In this document: piece by piece, positions 50,801-61,878 of the stretch | Numbering within the stretch: the stretch's first letter is position 1 | How the letters are laid out: every line of letters starts with the position of its first letter | NCBI RefSeq assembly: GCF_009870125.1 | Contig: NC_046679.1 | Span: forward strand, 28,520,001-28,584,000 | Direction: 5' to 3' | DNA from: Drosophila pseudoobscura | Taxonomy: Eukaryota > Arthropoda > Insecta > Diptera > Drosophilidae | Length of the DNA stretch: 64,000 nucleotides | Translations under genes and position numbers: made by a program | Notes under the pieces: model-generated | Told to the model about the DNA's origin: nothing | The model's database searches: none | Seen by the model: the letters and a program-made list of their open reading frames with translations, nothing else

Positions 50801-53800
50801 ATTTTCTCAATTTGTCAAGTTCTCAGTGTCTTGTCCACACATTCTCACTGTCTGACTCCTTAGTTCACAGCTACCATTCACAACTCCAGCTACCATTGCC
50901 ATTCTCATAATCATTTCCCACTGCCAGCAGCCCAAAGGCAGCTCTGGGAAGAAGTCAAACCATCAGGCAAAAGACAGTGGCTGTGTGAAACCATTGGGTC
51001 ATTTTCAACAAAGACTGAGAACATATTGTAGCACGATTTTAAAAATAAAATTAACTTGAATTTGCTCTCTCTATCTTTCTCTTTCAGAGAAGAAGTAAAG
51101 AAAGGATGTCCCCTTTGGCATGTTGTCCTTGGCTGTCAGACATCCTTACAGGCAGGCAAACAGACAGACGGACACAATGAGGAGAAAAGTTCTTCCCGAA
51201 GAAAGAAAAGTGCAAAAAGCCAAGTCAGTAAGTAGCAAAGAATTTTCCAACAAACGCACACAACCATCAGAGGCACACCACAATGGACACACACACACAG
51301 ATACACATACTCACACATACTGGTACATACTCTTAGAGAGTCTCTCTCTCTCTCTGTGGAGGAAAATATGCCACAATTGCAACATAACTTTGCAGCTTAT
51401 TATTTTTTATTGCAGCTAATAAGCTTGACTTGCCAGTTAATGGCGCATTTCCGTTTCCGTTTGCTAACACACACACACACATATATATATAGAAAAGAAA
51501 ACCTGTCGTAAAGTTTATAATGAAAATATTTTCAGCTTAGTCTCTGGCCAAGCCATTGGGAAATGGGGGAAAATGGCAACTTGTTGTTCAAACTCTCACA
51601 AAACTGTCAACACCAAAATCCCCTGACACCGACACACACACGCTAATACACACATATGTGCATGAACCCACACACAGATACACATCTAATAGTTTGAAAA
51701 ACTTTTGCGCTTTTTGTTCTTTCCATTCTTGAGCTTATTAAACTGAAATTTTTAGACACTTTTCATTTATTTTATTTGCACACATATTTCCTTATTGAAA
51801 CTTTTTAGACTGGACAATGGGATTTCCCTATCTCTCTCTCTCTCTGTCTTTCCTTTCCTTCCTTTCTTCTACCTCTATCTCTTGGCCTTTCTCTGTCTCT
51901 GGTTTATCCCAACAAATAGCCTCATTTGCTTATGGCCCGGACATTTCATTGTTGTTCCTTTTGTCTCTGTGTCCTCCCTGATTATTGCAATCTCATGTTG
52001 TTATATCTAAGAGATGTTTAGGGGAGTGCCGTGTGGCGTGTGGCATGTGGGTGGTATATGTATTTTGTAGCTCATTTGTGTGTGCCTGACCGGAAGTTGT
52101 AACTGTGCACAGGATACGTTGAATGCCCCCCGATTTCACACGAGGATAGGCAACATTCGTGTTGGTAGATATCCACGGGCAAGGTGTTAACATTACATTA
52201 GGACACGGTTTTTTTTTTTAATGGCTGTAGCTTTTGATGGGCTTTTATTTGGAGAAAAGCCTTTTGGTAGGTTTATTGGTGACTGACTTTTGCGTGTTTA
52301 ATATGGTTTAATAGAAGAAATAATGGATGGATCTATCCTCTCTATAAAATGCCTAAAGATTTACAAAATTCCATTCCTCCGAATCTGTAGTCTTGCTCAA
52401 TCGGAGTTGTTCCTCTCCCTGAAATATAAGGTATGCCGAATAAAAAAATATATTCTCCTCCACAAGAATCGTAATTCGAACTTCAATTTATTTTTATCTC
52501 CGATAAAGATCAATTTTAACAACAACAATAAAGAAAATATTGATTTTTACCAACTTTACACACAATTGAAAAGATATCTTCCCAGCGAAAGGGAATGCCA
52601 GAAAGTTTTGTTACCTTATTATGAGTATTATTATATTTTTGTTGCGTTGTGATTTTGTGTTCTTTTTTTGAATACGGGCTGGGTTTTCTTTATACGTTTC
52701 GGGGAGTATAATAAACATCAATATGGAGGCCAAAAGGCATCTGGTTCTGCCAATAAATGAAAGCCGGAGCCAAGAGCCAGTGAAAGGGCCACAAACAGAG
52801 GCGAAGCACAAAGCCGAGAACTGACAAAAGTTTTGCACAAAAATCATAAAGTGCAGGGAAAACTTTGTGCCTCCCAGAAACCAAAAGAAGGCGACACTCG
52901 ACTCTCGTAAAGTCGTAAACCAAGTGGCAGGGGGACGGTATCTGGGGCTGAGAGAACAAGAAATCGACTAACATCAATTCGAAAATGGCGCAAAAGTGGC
53001 AGCGATTTGTTCACTGTTGGTTCTGTATCCCAGGATCGCAGCATCCCATCCTCCTTTTGGATGCATTTGGCCAGTTTTTGCCCACTTTGCATTTTATCTT
53101 TATTTGCATTTGCGGCTAACCAATGACAGGCCATTCTTGTGGCCGGACATGTCGAGTGTTTTTTTGTTTTCGAAGAAAACTTTCTTTTTCTGTGTGCCAC
53201 AGACGCCTTTGGACCCGTGCCATCCAATCAGCCAGGACCCCCCAGAGCGAGAACTGCAAGTGTCAAAGATGCTGTTTTGGTGTTCCAAACAAAATGTTTG
53301 CTATAAATTAACATTGCGGTTGCGGAGACACAAATTTGTGTGGTTTCACAAGTTTCGCATGGGTTACATATTGGCAAACAGATTTACCAAGAGATGTCTG
53401 ATCTTTGTTCTTGAGGAAGTCTGAAAAAAGGGTTGCAGGATATCGCAGAGAATTTAATGCAGATATGGAAAAGAAGGTTATTTATAATATCTAGCGAATA
53501 AAAGGATTTGAATAGTACTTCTTCTGGTGACTTTTTTCATAATTTGTACGCGGATTTTCGATATAAAACCTATCGCCCAAACTCTCCCTATTTGGTCTTT
53601 TGTTTTGCTTAGGGAATCGTTTCATTTTGCCATTCAATTTGTGGATTTTCATAAATTGTTATCTCATTAAATTGGGATTTAATTGGTTTGGTCGTGGCCG
53701 TGCGGGGGCTATTTAAAGTGAAAGATTAATGAGGCTGGATATCTGCGGTGGCTTAATACTGTTGTTGGCGATTATTTACGGCCAAAGCCCAGTGTGGAGT

Positions 53801-54971
53801 TAAATTATATAATAATTAAACAACCATTGAATTGAAATTTTAAATATTTCCCTTGGTTGGGTAACAATGTAGCACTTTGTTGAGTTGTGGATCCGAAAAG
53901 CGCTCTCCAATGGATAATAAATTATCAAGAACCGAAGCATAAATACTGCTGGCGGCCACGCCCCACAAACTACGATGCCAAATGGAGTTTTGGTCAACTT
54001 TAAGAAAGTCCAGACACAGAGTACTACATCCCATGGACAGGCAATAACAATTTATATGGCCCAGGGTAACATTGTCAGCATGGCCAGGACACGTCCTTCT
54101 ATCCATGATGGGACCCTCAGTTGGGAGGCTGTGGGAGGTGGGAGTATCATTCAAAAAGGTGCGACAACCTTCGATGAAGACAAGAGAGCATTTAGAAATT
54201 AATGATAATTGACACAATAAGCGACAAGTTGAGCTCCAAGTCACGGGGGGCGGGAGTGGAGTAGGGATGCGGTGGAAGGGGAGTCGTTTCCTGGACTCTG
54301 GTGCTGGCCCTAAGGGATAATAGTCAATGACATTAGAAGCCAATAAATAAAAGCGAATGAAAACAAACAGCAAGCAGCAGCACAGGAAGACGTGCAGACA
54401 GCTACCTCAAAGACAACACAGATACAGACACATACAAATATACAAACACAAAGATACACAGAAATGAAGAATAAATCTAAAGGACCGAAGCACCCATTGA
54501 ATACCCTCTTAGATAAGGCTTTAATATGGAGGATATAGTACCAAAGGTTTCTATGACAAACTATAGGATATAGCCAAATGATTTTAATTCAATAACTTGA
54601 TTGGTTTATCGTCTTAAAAAGAAAGGAGAACTGTCCTAAAAGAATGGTCTGTCTTAAAAGCTGAAAGTTGTTACCAAGATGATGTTCGATGATTGAAAGC
54701 TGCCAAATCCTTATACCCTCACAAAGTGTGTCAAAAGCCAAAAACAAGAACAGGATGATCCTGGCAGCACCATAGGAAGATATACGCAAAAGAAAACTAG
54801 GAGAGAGTCGATTTTCTCAAGGCGTTAAACGCATTTAACGCTTAATTACATTGGGGCCAAAAGGCAATCGTGTGGGTAGCGGTACACTAATTTCCACTTC
54901 CTAATTAGGCGGAAAACTTCTGAAAGCCCTCTGCGATATCCCCATTACCCATTTCCGCTTTGGCAATCAAA

Positions 54972-54996
54972 GCTGCTGCTGCTGCTGCTGCTGCTG
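54972..54996. repeat. (GCT)n trinucleotide run
   Basis: Eight GCT units, perfect. Confidence 0.93.
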
Positions 54997-56206
54997 AAGG
55001 AACTATAAAATTCCAAGACTCTCACGTATGGGGCCCGCTTTGACATTTATGGAAATAATTAAAACTGATTTCACGCTCATTTTATTCGAGTCTCTGTGTG
55101 TGATGATTGCTCTCCTCCACATCTTTCTTTCCCACTCAATTAGGACTACGCGTTCGTTCATCATGCACGACTTTGTCATTCAATTATCCATTGCCAATAA
55201 GTGAGTGGCACATAAAATGTGAGGCGAACAGCGAACGTGACTTGAGCGTGCGATTAATTTCTATTTGAGAAAGACGCTTTAGGAGGATTCTTCACGACTT
55301 GATTCGACTTGTAATCAGAAATAGATATTGCCAATATATAGTCAAATGCATCGTGTTTTCTAATCTTTGGGGCCTTTGACATGCCCCACAGCGATGGCAT
55401 CGAAAGCACTGCAGCTCCTTGATGCAGAACCCGCGTCCGACATTGTGGCCAACCCTATCTCTCGCCGTCTCTCCCGGTGATTTGTGGGCCCAGAGCCATC
55501 TACTGCGTAGATGGAAGCAAGCATCAACGTTTCAGTGCGGCAGCCCTTTGCAGCTGCATTGTTTTTAGGAGCTTATGTGCTCAGTCTCATATTTTGCATG
55601 CCCCAGAGTTTCTGCTGGAAGGATGAGGCGCACAGGGAGAATGTGTGTGTTTGTGTGTGGCTTTCTGCTTCGATTCGTTACAATTGGCCAATATTCTGGC
55701 TTTGTGCTAGTGAACAATGCGGCAAGGCTGAAGTTTTGGCAGGAGATTTTCTGATTTTAGCGTGCCAAAGCAGCAGCAGTCAAAGGAAAGACCACCATAA
55801 ACTCACTCATTCCCCCACGGAAAACTCTCTTTCCTCTTTTCCTTTTCCCCTCTGTTTCTCTGTGTCTGTGTAGCTGTGTGTGTCTGTGTTTGTTGAGGCG
55901 CACAAGACCGGAAATGAAAGTTCTGCCAATTGAATTATGGATATAAAATTGCGCTTGACTTTCGCCGCTCAGCAAGTCCAAGGAGATGGCTCTTCAATTT
56001 GTGTTCTTTTGATTGTTTTGCGCTTGATTGCCCCTTAGAGAGATAGTGATAGAGCAGAGAGGTCCATTCCAGTCCAGCCCAGAAAGAAAGTTCAAGTCCT
56101 GATCTTTTCGTAGACCTAAATGTCAACATTATGCCAGTGAAATTCTACTATTTTTCCCATTACCCCAAAGGCTGTCAGCACACAAATTTATTGTAACATT
56201 CAAGAT

Positions 56207-56445
56207 ACCCTCTGGAATGAGCAAAAAACCTCGTTTGAAGCGGCCTGCTAATAGCCCATCGTTTAGGCTCCCGAGCATCAGTGGAAGGAGTAGCTTCGTT
56301 TTTTTATTTAACCCACCAAAAAAGACTCTGGGAGTGCTTAGCTTTGGCCATATTATAACAGCGGTGAGTTCTATACACAATAAACGCAGGACTTCCATTA
56401 AAAAGCGGTGTCGATATTGCCAGGTCGGTCTGTCCGTCTGTTTTT
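56207..56445. repeat. candidate TACCCT/GTCCGTCTG dispersed repeat
   Basis: It begins TACCCTCTGGAATGAGC and ends GGTCGGTCTGTCCGTCTG. The combination of a TACCCT edge and a GTCCGTCTG stretch recurs in dispersed non-coding Drosophila repeats. It lies just beyond the 3' end of mdlc. No coding capacity; boundaries uncertain. Confidence 0.35.
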
Positions 56446-56588
56446 AGTCTCTATTCTTGTTTTCTCCTACCATCGGGCGTAGCTTTTCTTCAAGCGATCG
56501 GAACATTCTCCTCACTATACAGTACATCCTCAGGTACACGTTTTGGAATTTGAATTGGAACCTGATATTTATATAAATTACATTATTC

Positions 56589-57820
<1,232 letters not shown>

Positions 57821-58170
57821 TTAATTGTTTTCTTAAAAATGCAAATATTTTGGTGGTAATATCATTAAAATCATTAACAGTGCGTTAACAGGCACATGGT
57901 TGTTCCGATGAAAATATACAATATATATCGATATTTCATGTCCAGTCACTTTACGGCTGTAAAGATTTTAAAAATTTCATCGCCATTCTATTTTTATATT
58001 GATACATGTTCTGAAACAGTGGTCACAGGTGCAAATATCTGTAACCAGAGACCTTATATTCAAAATAAAACGCCGAGAAGGTCAGCTTATCGCACAAAAA
58101 TACCGATATCATAAACCTAAAATATATATCGATATATTGATATTTTAATCGCACATCCATATTTTTGCAA

Positions 58171-58357
58171 CTTGAATACAAACAATTCGTCAGTATATTT
58201 ACGGTATATTTTTAAAATGTGACGGTATGTTTCGGTATATTTCTGAGGGTCGGACGGTATATTTTATCGATAAGTCCGCGGTCACACTGATAACTAATTT
58301 GTTCAACTTTTTAACTTTTTCGTTTAAACCTTTTTTTACAATAAATACAATAAAAGC
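58171..58357. repeat. promoter block, intact copy
   Basis: Runs from CTTGAATACA through GTCAGTATATTTACGG, TTTCTGAGGGTCGGACGG, the DRE, Motif 1 and ATAAATACAATAAA. It is repeated, with losses, 300 bases downstream. It carries the only Motif 1 site of the pair. Confidence 0.8.
58265..58289 (+). promoter_or_regulatory. DRE plus Motif 1 core promoter
   Basis: TATCGATA at 58265-58272 and CGGTCACACTG at 58279-58289, six bases apart. Motif 1 normally lies within a few tens of bases of the start site, so a transcription start for the hydrolase gene is expected near 58290. Confidence 0.75.
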
Positions 58358-58493
58358 AAGTGTTTAAAATAAGCCAGTTAAGTAGAAAATTGATTCATCA
58401 ATGGGCTAAAATTATGTGGGCACGGCTAAATGTTCTATATAGCTAGTAATATTCAACGGAAGAAAGAAAACGAGGAATATGTATAGTAGAACT

Positions 58494-58634
58494 TGAGTTC
58501 GTCAGTATTTTTACGGTATATTTTGAAAATGAGACCGTATATTTTGGTATATTTCTGAGGGTCGGACGGCATACCGGTATATTTCTGAGGGTCGATAACT
58601 CTTATCAATAAGTCCGCGATAAATACAATAAAGT
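58494..58634. repeat. promoter block, decayed copy
   Basis: It repeats CTTGA, TTCGTCAGTATTTTTACGG, the Motif 6 sites, TTTCTGAGGGTCGGACGG, AATAAGTCCGCG and ATAAATACAATAAA in the same order. The DRE has become TATCAATA and Motif 1 is missing. TATTTCTGAGGGTCG occurs twice within it. It probably lies in the 5' UTR intron of the hydrolase gene. Confidence 0.8.
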
Positions 58635-58698
58635 TTTGTTAGTTTTCTATAAATTAACTGAAATAAATATACTTAATCGACTATATCACTTGCAGAAC

Positions 58699-59565
58699 AT
58701 GATGCTCGAGCTGATTTCCAGTGTAAAATGCTTCGAGGGCGAGCAGCGCGTCTACCAGCACAGCTCCAAAACGCTGGACTGCGACATGACCTTTGGAGTG
58801 TTTCTGCCGGCCGCTGCCCTTGAAGATAAGACGCCCTGCCCGGTGCTATTCTTCCTGAGCGGTCTCACCTGCACGCACGAGAACTTCATACAGAAGAGCG
58901 GCTTCCAGAAGTACGCCGCCCAGCACGGGCTCATCGTGGTCAATCCAGACACCTCGCCCCGTGGCATCAAACTGGAGGGACAGGATGATGCGTACGATTT
59001 CGGAAGCGGTGCCGGTTTCTATGTCGATGCCAAACAGGAGCCCTGGTCGAAGCACTACAAGATGTACAGCTATGTCACGGAAGAACTTGTTGAATTGGTC
59101 AATGCCAATCTCCCAGTGGCGGCCGGAAAACGTGGCATCTTTGGCCACAGCATGGGTGGACACGGTGCCTTGATCTGCGCCCTGAAGAACCCTGGCCTCT
59201 ACAAATCGGTCTCGGCATTTGCCCCCATTGCCAATCCATCGGAGGGTGCATGGGGCCAAAAGGCCCTCACCGGCTACATTGGCGCTAATAAGGCCGACTG
59301 GGACCAGTGGGATGCCACCCGACTGGTCTCCCAGTACGAGAGCACGCCCCAGGAGCTATTCATCGATCAGGGATTGGCGGATAACTTCCTTGCCGCCAAG
59401 CAGCTGCTGCCGGAGAATCTACTAGCGGCCGCCGACTCCAACGAACATATTCAGACCATCTACAAGCAGCGCGAAGGCTACGATCATGGCTACTTCTATA
59501 TATCCACATTCGTGGGCGAACACATTGCCTACCATGCCAATTTGTTGAAGGCAACCAAAGTTTAA
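58699..59565 (+). CDS. CG4390: S-formylglutathione hydrolase (esterase D family)
   Basis: Hydrolyses S-formylglutathione to formate and glutathione, the second step of glutathione-dependent formaldehyde detoxification after the class III alcohol dehydrogenase (Fdh). It is a cytosolic alpha/beta hydrolase of 288 residues, the usual length. The nucleophile is S151 in GHSMGGHGA; the acid is D228 in FIDQGLADNF; the histidine is H263 in GYDHGYFYIS. FFLSGLTCTHENF and VVNPDTSPRG are family signatures. The start is the first of two adjacent ATGs, 4 bases after a splice-acceptor-like CACTTGCAG; the frame stays open upstream into that presumed intron, which explains the longer apparent ORF. It is divergent to mdlc and shares its promoter. 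I recognise it as the CG4390 type; the family call is firm, the symbol a little less so. Confidence 0.95.
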   Translation: MMLELISSVKCFEGEQRVYQHSSKTLDCDMTFGVFLPAAALEDKTPCPVLFFLSGLTCTHENFIQKSGFQKYAAQHGLIVVNPDTSPRGIKLEGQDDAYDFGSGAGFYVDAKQEPWSKHYKMYSYVTEELVELVNANLPVAAGKRGIFGHSMGGHGALICALKNPGLYKSVSAFAPIANPSEGAWGQKALTGYIGANKADWDQWDATRLVSQYESTPQELFIDQGLADNFLAAKQLLPENLLAAADSNEHIQTIYKQREGYDHGYFYISTFVGEHIAYHANLLKATKV

Positions 59566-61239
59566 GAATTAAATTCTGTTAAAGAACTGAATCTCTCCCT
59601 TGGAGATGTCTTCTGCATAGCATTTTGAACGCACGAAGCCACTCGTGCGGTGGGGTCGTAAAAGCTCGCGGCGTAGTAAAAGCTCTCCAACGTACGGCGT
59701 CAGTGGGTGGTGGTCCATTCGCATCTTTCACTGACAATGCAAAGTGGTTGGGCATCCTTCGTCTGACTCGGCTTGGTTTTCATGTTCATTCATCACAAAC
59801 ATCACACGCTGGGGCCACAGTTAGTACAACAAATACCGTCGGCCAGAGCAGACGTTGCTTCACAGAAACACGCAACGCGAGAGCTTCATCCGAGTGTGCT
59901 CCGGTGGCGACATCGTATCTCCGTTTGGCGCCATATTTACTTAGGCCAATCCCGGAGACCCGGAGTCCTTTTACGCTGTGCGTTTGCCTGTTCGTCTGCG
60001 TATTTGTTTGTGTAATTTCGCGCGCTTTTGTGTCGCCTGCTGTGGCTGCTGTGTGCGAGTGTGCGTGCGTATACGTATTATCCCGCGCGGGTCAGAAAAG
60101 TACTGAAATTGAAATTGAAACTGGAGCCCCGGACCACAAAAAAGGGATATTTAAAAGGCGTGAGTTTTGCGGCCCACTGCTGGACAACTGCCAGTAAAGT
60201 GAGATAGATCTTAATTAGGCATTTAATGGCAGTTGGCAGACAACAATAGCTGGTAGCTGGCTACCGAGGTAAGCGCTCAGCCATATGGCCAATATAAATC
60301 AATTATAGACTCACTTTGGTAGGTCTGTTGCCCCGCTGCACACCATTCAGGTGTGGTTTGCCCTTCCCTACATTTAGGTTTCTTTGAAGGGAGTGGGAGT
60401 GGGTGGATGGGTGGGTGGGTGTCATGGTCGTCTAGGGAGCTACGTGGTTTATGGCCACCGTTTTACTGCATGCTGAAATTTTTATACTTCCATCAGCACT
60501 TCATTTTTCACAGTTCAGAGTCAAGTTCACGCATCGCCTACCAACCAACCATCCAACCCGATAACAATCCATCAACATCGTTGGAGTTGCGTCAGGACGT
60601 GGCCAAAAAAAATGTTCAACTTTAAAGTATTTAAGCCGTGTGTTTAGCTCCCTTAATTTGCATATTATGATTTAGCTATTGAATCTTTCGTCTCGTTTCT
60701 ATGTATTATGAAATGGGACTTTGGAAAGTGCCTGTGGGGGGAATTCTTCTAGGAATTGTTGTTTGGCTGTTTCAGTTTTTATTAATGGTCTTTTATTACA
60801 CTTTTAATTTTACGCATTCTTCTTAAAGCTGTCTGGGATGTGGGTTTTTATTTGGAGTCTTGTTACCAAGAGCTTCAATGAAACATTTAATTATTTTTAC
60901 AGGCAGCAGCATTAGGGTGGCCGATTCCATGGCAGCAGACTGTAAGGCTACTGTTCTATAGCTCTATGACAACCAATGATAAAACCCTTAAGATATTATC
61001 AAAGTTCTATTGAGTACTGTTTGAATACGGCAATCCCTTGGTTCTAAAACCATTTGGAATAGAAATCTTAACAAAATGTGTATAAATTATAATGGGGTGA
61101 AAAACGTATACGAAATATCCAAATAGATAATAATATAATACGCCCCTGCATACTTTGGTCAGGCGCCAACCACCGACTCACTCGCTTTGGTCTCTCCCGC
61201 CGATTTGAGTAAAATGTCAGACGACGTCGACCCAAAACA
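59566..61239. other. intergenic or first-intron DNA between the hydrolase and the nucleoplasmin-like gene
   Basis: Begins with the hydrolase 3' UTR (no exact AATAAA close to the stop). A GC-richer stretch at about 59650-60160 looks like a non-coding first exon and is listed separately. The rest is AT-rich and featureless. Confidence 0.5.
59700..60159 (+). other. possible non-coding first exon of an unseen plus-strand gene
   Basis: Compared with its flanks this stretch is GC-richer, with GT-rich leader-like sequence and GAAATTGAAATTGAAAC, and it ends in a strong donor, AAAGGC|GTGAGT, at 60159/60160. No TATA box was found; TCAGTG at about 59700 and TTCACTGAC near 59730 are Inr-like. A 190-codon frame runs through it but resembles no family. 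If real, the coding exons lie beyond the right edge and the small gene at 61.5 kb sits in its first intron. Confidence 0.3.
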
Positions 61240-61242
61240 GTT

Positions 61243-61250
61243 TTATATAA
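61243..61250 (+). promoter_or_regulatory. TATA box of the nucleoplasmin-like gene
   Basis: TATATAAT preceded by TTT. Inr-like sequences (AGTCACTCC at about 61283, CATCAGTG at about 61304) follow at 40-60 bases. The spacing to the first is slightly long, so the exact start site is open. Confidence 0.45.
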
Positions 61251-61441
61251 TAGAGACTTATCGTATCGTCTTTGAACTAGTAGTCACTCCGACACGAGTA
61301 TACATCAGTGTGTCGTCTCGACAGTGCCTGTAAGGAGAGAAATTTCTACGATTTCTGCTCGAAAATATTATATATTTCTTCAAAATCCCTTACACTACTA
61401 GCAGTGAACCTTTTTAAACCGTGTGTTTTTGCACCCTAAGA

Positions 61442-61508
61442 GTAAGTACTTCAATTTCCATTTTGGTATGGACAATTGGCCTAACGTGGGATCTTTCGCT
61501 TTCCTAAG
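61442..61508 (+). other. 5' UTR intron of the nucleoplasmin-like gene
   Basis: The donor is AAGA|GTAAGTAC, the branch-point consensus CTAAC is at 61481, the polypyrimidine run is TCTTTCGCTTTCC and the acceptor is TAAG|GC. The length of 67 bases is typical of short fly introns. Its removal places the ATG at 61516 seven bases into exon 2. Confidence 0.7.
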
Positions 61509-61515
61509 GCTTGCA

Positions 61516-61878
61516 ATGACAGAATCTGAGGAAGAAAAGCCATATCTAACATATTTGCCGATGAGGTCTGGCTTTATTTACAAATTAACCTCTCCCGTGA
61601 AAGTCCATATCGTAAACCTCACTTTGGACAAAGGATATGATGCGCAATTGCGACTTCATTCCAAGGACCGTATCACTGTGGAGGCCACTCTCGATTCTGA
61701 GAACTCCGATGAATACCTCGACCTAGTCTTGGAGGGGAACGATTGCATTGATCTGAAAAGCGAGACAAATGCAACGGTGGATGTAGTGGGCTACATGGAG
61801 GGGTTTTGCTTCGGCAATGACAAAGAGTTCGTCACTCTGAAGAAAGTTTTTCAAGAAACAAAGGAAACATTAGATTAA
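61516..61878 (+). CDS. single-domain nucleoplasmin-like protein related to the FKBP39 N-terminus
   Basis: 120 residues. It aligns by eye to the N-terminal nucleoplasmin-like domain of insect FKBP39/FKBP46: the family pattern V-x-LDKG-x-(D/E)A-x-L-x-L is VNLTLDKGYDAQLRLHSKD here, and the strand ending SLLGYL in FKBP39 is VVGYMEG. In that family the domain forms pentamers and binds histones. Here the long acidic/basic tract and the C-terminal FKBP prolyl isomerase domain are absent; the protein stops shortly after the domain (KKVFQETKETLD). A few acidic residues (ESEEE) precede the domain. The start is the first ATG after the 5' UTR intron; the frame is open upstream through that intron, including an ATG at 61468, but those residues have no family resemblance. 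It could be a young duplicate of FKBP39 or a fast-evolving germline histone chaperone. Family call moderate, existence as a gene good. Confidence 0.7.
   Translation: MTESEEEKPYLTYLPMRSGFIYKLTSPVKVHIVNLTLDKGYDAQLRLHSKDRITVEATLDSENSDEYLDLVLEGNDCIDLKSETNATVDVVGYMEGFCFGNDKEFVTLKKVFQETKETLD

Larger units (their letters stand above)
41191..56588. other. long non-coding stretch
   Basis: I recognise no gene in about 15 kb. It contains TGTCTGTC runs at 41578-41610, TGGC repeats at 44200, a CAG run at 47808, (GA)n near 50440, CA-rich runs near 51280 and 51470, a GCT run at 54972, and TACCCT-type repeat fragments near 54500, 54710 and 56205. The longest ORF (45056-45661, 201 codons) has no family features. 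Confidence 0.5.

Noticed and set aside
59625..60197. 190-codon plus-strand frame
   Set aside because: Runs over the GTGAGT donor and has no family resemblance; better explained as a GT-rich 5' UTR.
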